Below are positions 1-6,692 of a stretch of 28,269 bases of DNA, one piece after another; position 1 is the stretch's first letter, and every line of letters begins with the position of its first letter. Origin of the DNA: Candidatus Poribacteria bacterium WGA-3G (GTDB lineage Bacteria; Poribacteria; WGA-4E; WGA-3G); assembly GCA_000406005.1 (NCBI GenBank), contig ASZN01000070.1:1-28269 (forward strand), written 5' to 3'. The notes beneath the pieces were generated by a model. That model worked only from the letters and a program-made list of their open reading frames with translations. It made no database searches and was not told the origin of the DNA. The position numbers and the translations under genes were made by a program.

Positions 1-221
1 AAAAGACTGACGCCTTATCATTTCCGAGTGTCCTCACAATGTTAAGGTTCGTCTCACTCGCGTATGAACCTTTTGCGTAGCAAAGACGTGGTTTTTGTCT
101 CTTGTGCTTGGTTATTGCACAACACTACGCAATACAGTAGTGCGGAATCGAACCCCACAGAAACGCCTATCGTTTACCGTTTAACACAGAAAAAGAACTG
201 TTTAGGAACTACTCCGTTGGG
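1..221 (-). promoter_or_regulatory. Putative rplJ (L10) leader / rplA-rplJ spacer
   Basis: This stretch lies directly downstream of rplA, where rplJ and its untranslated leader normally follow in the rplKAJL cluster. I see no convincing coding frame in it on the minus strand. Two small inverted repeats are visible: 44-50 with 66-72 (AAGGTTC/GAACCTT, 15-nt loop) and 123-128 with 137-142 (CACTAC/GTAGTG, 8-nt loop). L10 leaders in other bacteria fold into hairpins bound by the L10-L12 complex for autogenous control, so the position and hairpins fit, but I could not match the leader consensus by eye and rplJ itself is outside the window. Confidence 0.35.
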
Positions 222-920
222 TTATACAAACTGTTGTGGGTCTATCCGGATACCGACGCCCATTGTTGATGAGATGGCTACGCTTCGCACATAGCGTCCT
301 TTTACGGAGGCTGGACGAGCGGCAATGAGTGCGCCCATGATAGCGTTGAGGTTCTCTTTAATGCTTGTTTCCTCAAACGAAGTTTTGCCGATCGGAACGT
401 GGATGATACCAGAGGAGCGTTCCACACGATACTCAATTTGCCCGGCTTTGATATTCTGTATCGTTCCAGTGACATCCGTTGTAACGGTTCCTGCCTTCGC
501 GTTGGGCATCAAGCCTCTGGGTCCAAGTATCCGTCCGAGTTTAGGCATAATAGTGCGCATCAGGTCGGGTGTCGCGATTGTTGCGTCGAAATCGAGCCAT
601 CCGTCAACGATTTTATCAACGAGTTCGTCAGTTCCGACGAAATCTGCGCCAGCCTCTTCAGCCTGGCGTGCAGCATCACCTTCGGCGAAGACGACAACAG
701 ACGCTGATTTCCCTGTGCCGTGTGGGAGGGCGACGGTGCCCCGGATATTCTGCTCGGCGTGCTGAGCATCTACACCGAGCCGTGATGCGAGGTCCACCGT
801 TTCGTCAAACTTGGCACGACTTGTTTTCTTTAGAAGCGAGACCGCCTCGTCAACTGTGTACAAGTGGTCTCTATCTACCTGCTCTTTGATTTCCTTGTAT
901 CGCTTTCCTTTTTTCGCCAT
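222..920 (-). CDS. rplA: 50S ribosomal protein L1
   Basis: Ribosomal protein L1, 232 aa, the usual length. It binds 23S rRNA at the L1 stalk and helps release deacylated tRNA; in many bacteria it also represses its own operon. The N-terminus MAKKGKRYKE and the central block with LGRILGPRGLMPNAKAGTV (about residues 128-146) are diagnostic, and the C-terminus keeps the conserved GPAxxKGxY-like segment as RPASVKGRYVRS. The start is supported by a GGAG Shine-Dalgarno 7-8 nt upstream of the ATG. It follows rplK after a 132-bp spacer that contains a short palindrome, so the two may be partly separated transcriptionally. Confidence 0.97.
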   Translation of the reverse strand: MAKKGKRYKEIKEQVDRDHLYTVDEAVSLLKKTSRAKFDETVDLASRLGVDAQHAEQNIRGTVALPHGTGKSASVVVFAEGDAARQAEEAGADFVGTDELVDKIVDGWLDFDATIATPDLMRTIMPKLGRILGPRGLMPNAKAGTVTTDVTGTIQNIKAGQIEYRVERSSGIIHVPIGKTSFEETSIKENLNAIMGALIAARPASVKGRYVRSVAISSTMGVGIRIDPQQFV

Positions 921-989
921 GTTGTTCTCCGATAATCAGCTGTATATATCTGTATACATCTATTCCTAAGCGAGTGCATGGGTACATGA

Positions 990-1008
990 GCGGGGTTAGA
1001 AACCTCGC
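990..1008. repeat. Short intergenic palindrome between rplK and rplA
   Basis: Arms GCGGGGTT and AACCTCGC surround a 3-nt loop, with one mismatch, and are followed by CTGCG. The arm sequence and the trailing CCTGC-like end closely match the perfect palindrome at 20883-20903. It is probably one member of a dispersed repeat family rather than a terminator, because no T-run follows. Confidence 0.5.
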
Positions 1009-1052
1009 CTGCGAAGAGGCGACCGCCTATTCCGCTGTGTACCTAAATCTCG

Positions 1053-1478
1053 CTATCTACTAATCGTAAGTCCCATACTGCGGGCAGTGCCTTCTACCAT
1101 CCGCGTCGCGGCCTCTAAGTCTGTTGTATTCAAGTCCGGCAATTTCGTCTGTGCGATTTCGCGAATTTGGTCGATGGTAACGGTAGCGACTTTGTTTCGG
1201 TTCGGTTCTCCGGAGCCTTTCGCAATCTTCGCCGCCGATTTGAGTAGAACCGCTGCGGGTGGCGATTTCACAACGAACGTAAAAGACCTATCGCTATAAC
1301 AGGTGATGACCGTTGTCACCACCATACCGGTTTGCTGCTGCGTCTGGGCGTTAAAGGATTTGATAAACTCCTGTAAGTTAATCATATAAGGTGCGAGACT
1401 CGGGCCGACAGGCGGTTGGGGTGTTGCCTGCCCGGAAACGAGTTGGAGTTTAACTTCACCTGCTATTTTTTTTGCCAT
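1053..1478 (-). CDS. rplK: 50S ribosomal protein L11
   Basis: Ribosomal protein L11, 141 aa, exactly the standard size. It forms the GTPase-associated centre with 23S rRNA helices 43/44 and is the stringent-response sensor partner of RelA. The N-terminal domain has the family block ATPQPPVGPSLAPYMINLQEF, slightly divergent from the usual PAPPVGPALGQxGxNIMEFCK, and the C-terminal RNA-binding domain has KSPPAAVLLKSAAKIAKGS. A GGGAAGA Shine-Dalgarno precedes the ATG. It sits between nusG and rplA as in most bacteria. Confidence 0.97.
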   Translation of the reverse strand: MAKKIAGEVKLQLVSGQATPQPPVGPSLAPYMINLQEFIKSFNAQTQQQTGMVVTTVITCYSDRSFTFVVKSPPAAVLLKSAAKIAKGSGEPNRNKVATVTIDQIREIAQTKLPDLNTTDLEAATRMVEGTARSMGLTISR

Positions 1479-1585
1479 TGTTCTTCCCTATTCTGGGTTG
1501 TAATTTTAAGGTGCGTTCCGTCGAAACGGTGCATGAGATTCGTTATGAATCCGTAACCGTCCTATTCTATTTCAGAAAACACGCT

Positions 1586-2152
1586 TTAATTTAATTCTTC
1601 CACTTCAAGCAAACCTAAATCGACAGAGGTGGAACGCCCGAAAAGCGAGATGCTCAAACGTAACCGCTGGTGCTCCATGTCAACTTCTTCGATTTCGCCA
1701 AGGAAGCCGCTAAAGGGTCCACTTATCACTCTGACCTTATCACCGATTTCATATTCCATCGCTGGTACTGGCAGGACTTCTTCCTCTTCAGTTGACATTT
1801 GAAGCATTGCTTCAACATCATCAGGACTTAACGGCGATGGGTGTGAAGTGGGTCCCAAAAAATTCATGACGCCGGGTGTCTCCTGTATGAGTGCCCAACT
1901 TCTCTGTCCAATGGGACTCTCTACTTGCGGCCCGAGTTCATGGGAGGTATTGACAAGTACGTATCCCGGATAAGAGGGTCGAACGCTAACCTTTCGCTGG
2001 CTGTCCTTGATCTCTACGACTTCGGTTTCAGGGACATTAACCTGCAAGATTTCGTCCTGTAATTTCTCCCTTGCAATCATGTTGTCAAGGTTGAGTTTAA
2101 CCTTCTTCTCATGTCCGGTGTATATCTGAACGACGTACCAGTATCCATCCAT
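1586..2152 (-). CDS. nusG: Transcription termination/antitermination protein NusG
   Basis: NusG, 188 aa. It binds the RNA polymerase clamp through its N-terminal NGN domain and Rho or ribosomal S10 through its C-terminal KOW domain, coupling transcription to translation. The NGN domain opens with MDGYWYVVQIYTGHEKKVK and carries RPSYPGYVLV (about residues 58-67) and ETPGVMNFLG. The KOW domain near the C-terminus has GDKVRVISGPFSGFLGEI followed by LFGRSTSVDLG. An acidic linker, STEEEEVLP, separates the two. It lies between secE and rplK, the conserved position. The Shine-Dalgarno is weak. Confidence 0.96.
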   Translation of the reverse strand: MDGYWYVVQIYTGHEKKVKLNLDNMIAREKLQDEILQVNVPETEVVEIKDSQRKVSVRPSYPGYVLVNTSHELGPQVESPIGQRSWALIQETPGVMNFLGPTSHPSPLSPDDVEAMLQMSTEEEEVLPVPAMEYEIGDKVRVISGPFSGFLGEIEEVDMEHQRLRLSISLFGRSTSVDLGLLEVEELN

Positions 2153-2202
2153 ATTCTGAATCCACCAGTGTTCTTGTTCTATGCTCCAGGAGCACGGGAA
2201 CG

Positions 2203-2622
2203 TTAGCTACGAATAAAAAGCGTTCTAAGAAAAGCCATCCCGAACCCTTCAAGCGTATTGTTGAGTGCGTATTGGCTTACGAGTACAGCGATTAATGGGA
2301 TTGCGGCTACCGCTGCGGCGATGACCTTCCGATTACTGTTAATAACAGCCTCGGGATCTCTACCGTTCCGTGAGTGGTCTTCCCAACTTTTCACGATAAA
2401 AAACACAAGGATGGGGAGAGCGAGTAGAGAAACCCAACTTAAAGGGTTGTTCCATTGTGGGAAGGCAGGATTGCCATCAATGATGCCGATGTAAAGCCCT
2501 AAAAGCGCGGTGGCAACGATGACAGTAATTGTGCTACCCTGAACCTCTCTTATGTCGGGTTTAGAGACCTTCTGCCATTCGAGATGGATGCCTTGAAAAT
2601 ATTTTTTTAAGCGAGTTATCAT
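2203..2622 (-). CDS. secE: Preprotein translocase subunit SecE, C-terminally extended
   Basis: SecE clamps the SecY channel of the Sec translocon in the inner membrane. I choose the ATG at 2622 (139 aa) because the longer frame starts inside the tRNA-Trp gene. The conserved amphipathic and cytosolic segment FQGIHLEWQKVSKPDIREV (residues 9-27) is followed by GSTITVIVATALLGLYIGI, the first transmembrane helix. Two further hydrophobic segments follow (about 61-79 and 99-119). Minimal SecE proteins end after the first helix after the motif; in E. coli the extra helices precede the motif instead. Its place between tRNA-Trp and nusG supports the call strongly. Confidence 0.9.
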   Translation of the reverse strand: MITRLKKYFQGIHLEWQKVSKPDIREVQGSTITVIVATALLGLYIGIIDGNPAFPQWNNPLSWVSLLALPILVFFIVKSWEDHSRNGRDPEAVINSNRKVIAAAVAAIPLIAVLVSQYALNNTLEGFGMAFLRTLFIRS

Positions 2623-2634
2623 AATAATTAAAGG

Positions 2635-2708
2635 CAGGCCAGGAGGGATTCGAACCCCCAACATTCGGTTTTGGAGACCGACGCTCTAGCCGTTGGAGCT
2701 ACTGGCCT
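2635..2708 (-). tRNA. tRNA-Trp (anticodon CCA)
   Basis: Cloverleaf folds on the minus strand with acceptor arms AGGCCAG/CTGGCCT, anticodon loop CTCCAAA giving CCA, and a T-loop TTCGAAT. The discriminator is G and the CCA tail is not encoded. It sits between rpmG and secE, a common position for tRNA-Trp. Confidence 0.96.
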
Positions 2709-2767
2709 GTAAGATTTCGTTGTGTGGCACGGATCTATTTAGCTTATTCAGTGCCGTTGTGAACACG

Positions 2768-2920
2768 TTAGCGTGTCTCTTTATGAACTGTATGTTTCCG
2801 GCAAAAGCGACAATATTTTTTCCGTTCATAACGAGATTGCTGTGTCCGCCGGTTTCGGGTCGTCACATAATTGCGTTGGCTACATACATCACATGCTAAA
2901 GTTACAATGTCTCTCGGCAT
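2768..2920 (-). CDS. rpmG: 50S ribosomal protein L33
   Basis: A 50-aa frame, short enough to be missed by length-limited gene callers. It begins MPRDIVTLACDVCSQRNY and continues with RKKYCRFCRKHTVHKETR at the C-terminus, which is the classic L33 pattern. Two Cys pairs, C10-x2-C13 and C37-x2-C40, make the zinc-binding ribbon form of L33. An AGGG-containing Shine-Dalgarno lies about 9 nt upstream of the ATG. It lies between tRNA-Thr(GGT) and tRNA-Trp, the usual tRNA-tuf-rpmG-tRNA-secE layout, except that no tuf gene precedes it. Confidence 0.93.
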   Translation of the reverse strand: MPRDIVTLACDVCSQRNYVTTRNRRTQQSRYERKKYCRFCRKHTVHKETR

Positions 2921-2969
2921 AATACTACCCTACTTTACTTTCGGAATTCCGTAATTGGTATTCGACAAG

Positions 2970-3045
<76 letters not shown>

Positions 3046-3063
3046 AAAAATCGGTATTCAACA

Positions 3064-3136
3064 AGCGGGAGACGGGATTCGAACCCGCGACGCATGGCTT
3101 GGAAGGCCAATGCTCTACCAGCTGAGCTACTCCCGC
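3064..3136 (-). tRNA. tRNA-Gly (anticodon TCC)
   Basis: Acceptor arms GCGGGAG/CTCCCGC, anticodon loop CTTCCAA giving TCC, T-loop TTCGAAT. CCA is not encoded. It lies third in the four-tRNA array. Confidence 0.96.
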
Positions 3137-3198
3137 GTAAGACCCAGTGTTAAATAAGCGAACGGCATGACGGCGCATGCCTGCTACTCTGTTGTTGA

Positions 3199-3280
3199 TG
3201 GGGGCAGATGGATTCGAACCACCGTAGGCGTAGCCAACAGATTTACAGTCTGCCCTTTTTGACCGCTCAAGCATACCCCC
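3199..3280 (-). tRNA. tRNA-Tyr (anticodon GTA)
   Basis: A class II tRNA of 82 nt with a long variable arm. Acceptor arms GGGGGTA/TGCCCCC include one G-U pair, the anticodon loop is CTGTAAA giving GTA, and the discriminator is A. CCA is not encoded. Confidence 0.95.
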
Positions 3281-3290
3281 ATTATTAGAA

Positions 3291-3362
3291 AGCTGACGAG
3301 AGGAATCGAACCTCCAACCTAGTGATTACAAATCACTTGCTCTACCATTGAGCCACGTCAGC
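3291..3362 (-). tRNA. tRNA-Thr (anticodon TGT)
   Basis: Acceptor arms GCTGACG/CGTCAGC, anticodon stem GTGAT/ATCAC around loop TTGTA-type with anticodon TGT, T-loop TTCGATT. It is the promoter-proximal gene of the cluster; its 5' end lies 11 bases beyond the -10 box. CCA is not encoded. Confidence 0.95.
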
Positions 3363-3372
3363 AACACTTTTA

Positions 3373-3401
3373 ATTATACACACTTTAGAGCAGGTTGTCA
3401 A
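3373..3401 (-). promoter_or_regulatory. Consensus sigma-70 promoter of the tRNA-rpmG-secE-nusG-rplKA cluster
   Basis: On the minus strand TTGACA (3396-3401) and TATAAT (3373-3378) are separated by exactly 17 nt. All twelve hexamer positions match the housekeeping consensus. The predicted start lies just upstream of tRNA-Thr(TGT), as expected for a strong stable-RNA promoter. Confidence 0.9.
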
Positions 3402-3474
3402 GTGATTTTGATTTTTTTCGCGACCGGTTTTCGGATAGGACTTTTAGGAATTTCAGTATGACTGCGTCTCAGTG

Positions 3475-3819
3475 TTAGATTCCCTCTTCGCGTTCCTCTA
3501 TCTCCGTGTCTTGTCCGTGTTCAATGAGTTCTTCATCGAATATGCCGTTCTCATCATCGGCTGCCTCAGGGTCTGTAAAAATCGAAGGCGTTTTCGAGAC
3601 AGGCACGTTTGCTTCAGTCTTTTTAAAATGGAGTTTCCCTTCGACCAACTCTTGCGTCGCAACGGCGACCGGTTTTTTTCTTTTATCTGTCGTGCTTGAA
3701 GGCGCGAAGGGTAAGCCGTTTGCGTTTATATCCCTGGCGCGTTGCGCAATAATATTCACTGCACGATACTTATTTTTTTCTGTTTTCACCAAGTTTTCGT
3801 TGTAAACGACTTCACTCAT
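3475..3819 (-). CDS. rpoZ: DNA-directed RNA polymerase omega subunit
   Basis: Omega subunit, 114 aa, which helps fold and retain the beta-prime subunit. The diagnostic block is ENKYRxVxxxAxRARxxN, seen here as EKNKYRAVNIIAQRARDIN (about residues 15-33), followed by KKPVAVATQELVEGKLHF, the counterpart of KPVxxAxxEIxxGKI. The C-terminus is an acidic tail rich in Asp and Glu. An AGGAGA Shine-Dalgarno lies 7-8 nt upstream of the ATG. It has its own promoter and is divergent from mqnC. It is not next to gmk, its usual partner. Confidence 0.85.
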   Translation of the reverse strand: MSEVVYNENLVKTEKNKYRAVNIIAQRARDINANGLPFAPSSTTDKRKKPVAVATQELVEGKLHFKKTEANVPVSKTPSIFTDPEAADDENGIFDEELIEHGQDTEIEEREEGI

Positions 3820-3872
3820 TATATGTTCTCCTTATAGCAGATTGAACACCGATTAATGACATATCATCAATC

Positions 3873-3893
3873 GGCGCGCTTGCAAAGCGCGCC
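3873..3893. repeat. Perfect intergenic palindrome upstream of rpoZ
   Basis: Arms GGCGCGCTT and AAGCGCGCC pair perfectly around a 3-nt loop, followed by TACACC. It lies in the rpoZ 5' leader, between the promoter and the start codon, where it could form a hairpin in the mRNA. It resembles the other intergenic palindromes of this window in its CCTAC border. Confidence 0.6.
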
Positions 3894-3945
3894 TACACCT
3901 CTCTATTTCACCTTAAACACAAATCAGCCTGAGAGCATTATAATA

Positions 3946-3973
3946 ATTATACCAAATTTCTCTCAAAAGTCAA
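3946..3973 (-). promoter_or_regulatory. Probable rpoZ promoter
   Basis: Minus-strand TTGACT (3968-3973) and TATAAT (3946-3951) are spaced by 16 nt. A second TATAAT-like hexamer at 3937-3942 could serve as an alternative. The promoter implies an untranslated leader of roughly 110-120 nt for rpoZ. Confidence 0.65.
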
Positions 3974-3999
3974 GTTAAATTAACAAATTAACAGAAAAG

Positions 4000-4028
4000 T
4001 TGACAAACTGCCTTAAAAATGTTAGAAT
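4000..4028 (+). promoter_or_regulatory. Probable mqnC promoter
   Basis: TTGACA (4000-4005) and TAGAAT (4023-4028) are spaced by 17 nt, about 36 bases upstream of the mqnC start. It is back to back with the rpoZ promoter. Confidence 0.75.
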
Positions 4029-4063
4029 TGGAGTATTAGTATTATACACTGAAGGACTTCAAA

Positions 4064-5131
4064 ATGGATACATACATCCAGCCAATCCTCGAAAAATCGC
4101 TTGCTGGCGAACGCTTAGACTTTGATGACTGCCTCGCGCTTTTCAAGAGCCACGATCTTCTTGCCTTGGGACATGCGGCGGATGCTATTCGGCAACGGAA
4201 GCATCCAGAAGGTTATGTTACCTACATTGTTGACCGGAACATCAACTATACCAACTGGTGCTACGTCGATTGCGATTTCTGTGCCTTTTACCGCCATCGT
4301 CGGGACCCAGACGCTTACGTCATGGCACGCGATGAATTAGGCAAGAAAATTCAGGAGACCCTTGATCTCGGTGGCGAGTTAATTCTAATGCAGGGTGGTT
4401 TACATCCGAAGCTGAAACTCGATTGGTACGAAGACCTCCTCCGCTGGATCAAAGCGAACTACGCGATTCATATTCACGGATTCTCGCCCCCGGAATTAGA
4501 CTGGTTCGCCAAGATAAACCGTATGCCGTTGCGCGAAATGCTCGAACGCTTGCGAGATGCCGGGCTCGATTCAATACCGGGAGGAGGTGCGGAGATCCTC
4601 ACCGATCATGCCCGTGATGAGATCAGTCCGAAAAAATGTACCGCTGACGAATGGCTGGAAGTGATGCGTCAAGGACATCTCGTCGGCCTTAAATCAAGCG
4701 CGACAATGATGTATGGTCACGTAGAGAGTTACGCGGAACGTGTTGAACATCTCGTCCGCCTCCGAGATTTGCAAGATGAAACCGGCGGATTTACCGCTTT
4801 TATCTGCTGGTCTCTGCAACCCGCTAATACACGGATGGAACATATTCCACCTGCGGGTAGCTTTGAATACCTCAAAACACTTGCCATCTCGCGACTGTTT
4901 TTAGATAATTTTGAGAATTTCCAATCCTCATGGGTAACGCAAGGTCCGAAGATCGGGCAGCTATCCCTTAAGTTCGGTGCCAACGATATGGGGGGTACAA
5001 TGATAGAAGAGAACGTTGTGAGCAAAGCCGGGACGGTCTACTGCATGCCGATAGAGGAAATTGAACGTACGATAGCGGAACTCGGATATACGCCGAAACG
5101 CCGTAACTTCTTTTACAAGCTCCTGAATTAA
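4064..5131 (+). CDS. mqnC: Dehypoxanthine futalosine cyclase (radical SAM, menaquinone synthesis)
   Basis: MqnC-type radical SAM enzyme, 355 aa. It converts dehypoxanthine futalosine to the cyclic spiro compound in the futalosine route to menaquinone. The iron-sulfur motif C66-x3-C70-x2-C73 occurs as CYVDCDFCAFYR. Further family blocks are LMQGGLHPKLKLDWYEDL, IHIHGFSPPE, IPGGGAEILTDHARDEISPKK and, near the end, MIEENVVSKAGT. These favour MqnC over its relative MqnE (aminofutalosine synthase). The ATG has a GAAGG Shine-Dalgarno and a good promoter upstream. No other mqn genes are nearby, and the sulfatase downstream looks unrelated. Confidence 0.85.
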   Translation: MDTYIQPILEKSLAGERLDFDDCLALFKSHDLLALGHAADAIRQRKHPEGYVTYIVDRNINYTNWCYVDCDFCAFYRHRRDPDAYVMARDELGKKIQETLDLGGELILMQGGLHPKLKLDWYEDLLRWIKANYAIHIHGFSPPELDWFAKINRMPLREMLERLRDAGLDSIPGGGAEILTDHARDEISPKKCTADEWLEVMRQGHLVGLKSSATMMYGHVESYAERVEHLVRLRDLQDETGGFTAFICWSLQPANTRMEHIPPAGSFEYLKTLAISRLFLDNFENFQSSWVTQGPKIGQLSLKFGANDMGGTMIEENVVSKAGTVYCMPIEEIERTIAELGYTPKRRNFFYKLLN

Positions 5132-5211
5132 CTACAGACGACATATCATAACTGTTCGACGGCATTCACCGCAGGTTTCTAATGTGCCATTTTCCCACCT
5201 TGGAGTTTAAG

Positions 5212-6657
5212 ATGCCTAATCCACGCCCGAACGTTCTTTTAATCACTACCGACCAACAACGTGGTGACTGTCTGGGACTGGATCCTGACGGTCCCGACTG
5301 TTTACAAACACCGAACTTGGACTGGATGGGTCGCTCTGGGACACATTTCCGCCGCGGATACGCTGAGTGTCCGAGTTGTATTCCTGCCAGGCGCGGGCTG
5401 ATGACAGGGACGGCACCAGCGGCTAACGGTGCGGTCGGTTATAGAGGTGCTGCGTGGGATCCGCAACACACGTTAGCCGGTGAATTATCGACAGCCGGTT
5501 ATCAGACCGAAATGATTGGTAAACTGCATCTGAATCCGATGCGTAAGCGGTACGGTTTCGATCATATACAGTTGGCTGATGCGACTCGTGGAAACAACAA
5601 TGATTACGTCGAGTGGTTACAGCAGTATCATCGCCGAAACGACATGGATCCGGGTATGGCACACGGTGTTTCTGCCAACGGTTGGGTCGGTCGTCCGCAT
5701 CATCTTCCTGAAGAGCAGATGCACACTTTCTGGTGTATCGATCGTGCCCTGGATTTTCTACGAAAACGGGACCCGACTGCGCCGTTCTTTCTCAATGTTT
5801 CTTTTATAGACCCGCACCCACCGCTGACACCGCCGCTTCATTACTATCAACGCTATATCGAACGGGAGCTGCCACCGCCTATAATCGGCGACTGGGCACC
5901 GGAATTTGAAGGTGCACAGAAAGGGTTAAATCCAAACGCTTGGGAAATTTGTCTCGATGCTTATGATATGCAATGCGCCCGCGCGGCTTATTACGGGATG
6001 ATCAATTTCATTGACGATCAAATCGGTCGTCTGATTCAGTCTGCTGGCGGATTGAGGGACTGCTTAGTGATCTTCACCTCGGACCACGGCGAGATGTTAG
6101 GGGATCACAATCTGTACCGTAAAACATGGCCCTACGAAGCGTCCGCTCGCGTGCCTTTCCTAATGCAGGCCCCGGCGAGATGGGGATACCCGAACGAGAC
6201 TGTCTGCGAAAGTCCGGTCGGTCTACAAGACATTATGCCGACGATTCTGGACGCAGCCGGGATCGAGATCCCTGAGACGTGTACGGGTAAAAGCCTGCTG
6301 CCTATTATGCGCGGTGAGACAGATCGCGTACGGGACTGCCTACACGGTGAACACTCCGGGTGCTACGAATACAGACATGGGAACCACTATCTAACGGATG
6401 GAAGGCATAAGTACATCTGGTACTCACAAACTGGACAGGAACACCTCTTCAACCTTCAGGAGGATCCGCACGAAACACGCGATCTGGCAAGGTCGAGTGA
6501 AGCTGAATCCGTTCTAACGCCGTGGCGTAATCGCTTAATTGAATTTCTCCGCGACCGTCCTGAAGGTTTTACCGATGGTACAAAACTTATAACCGGACAA
6601 CGCCATGATGCGCTGCTTCCGGACTATCAGCCTGAGGCTACTTATCCGTATTTATGA
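5212..6657 (+). CDS. Sulfatase (formylglycine-dependent, arylsulfatase family)
   Basis: A 481-aa sulfatase that should hydrolyse sulfate esters, substrate unknown. The start at 5212 is preferred because a TTGGAG Shine-Dalgarno lies 6 nt upstream; an in-frame ATG at 5182 has none. The N-terminus has NVLLITTDQQRGDCLG, with the metal-binding Asp14. The maturation motif C56-I-P-A-R60 is the C-x-P-x-R type in which Cys is oxidised to formylglycine. FTSDHGEMLGDH near residue 290 supplies further metal ligands. No signal peptide is visible, so the enzyme is likely cytoplasmic and would act on imported or desulfatable small molecules. It ends 35 bp from the convergent isomerase gene. Confidence 0.9.
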   Translation: MPNPRPNVLLITTDQQRGDCLGLDPDGPDCLQTPNLDWMGRSGTHFRRGYAECPSCIPARRGLMTGTAPAANGAVGYRGAAWDPQHTLAGELSTAGYQTEMIGKLHLNPMRKRYGFDHIQLADATRGNNNDYVEWLQQYHRRNDMDPGMAHGVSANGWVGRPHHLPEEQMHTFWCIDRALDFLRKRDPTAPFFLNVSFIDPHPPLTPPLHYYQRYIERELPPPIIGDWAPEFEGAQKGLNPNAWEICLDAYDMQCARAAYYGMINFIDDQIGRLIQSAGGLRDCLVIFTSDHGEMLGDHNLYRKTWPYEASARVPFLMQAPARWGYPNETVCESPVGLQDIMPTILDAAGIEIPETCTGKSLLPIMRGETDRVRDCLHGEHSGCYEYRHGNHYLTDGRHKYIWYSQTGQEHLFNLQEDPHETRDLARSSEAESVLTPWRNRLIEFLRDRPEGFTDGTKLITGQRHDALLPDYQPEATYPYL

Positions 6658-6692
6658 TGGAAAATGCGTTTTGAAAGTCATCCGCTTGACTT

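Noticed and set aside
2203..2664. Longer 153-aa start for secE
   Set aside because: It would begin inside the tRNA-Trp gene; the ATG at 2622 gives a normal SecE N-terminus.
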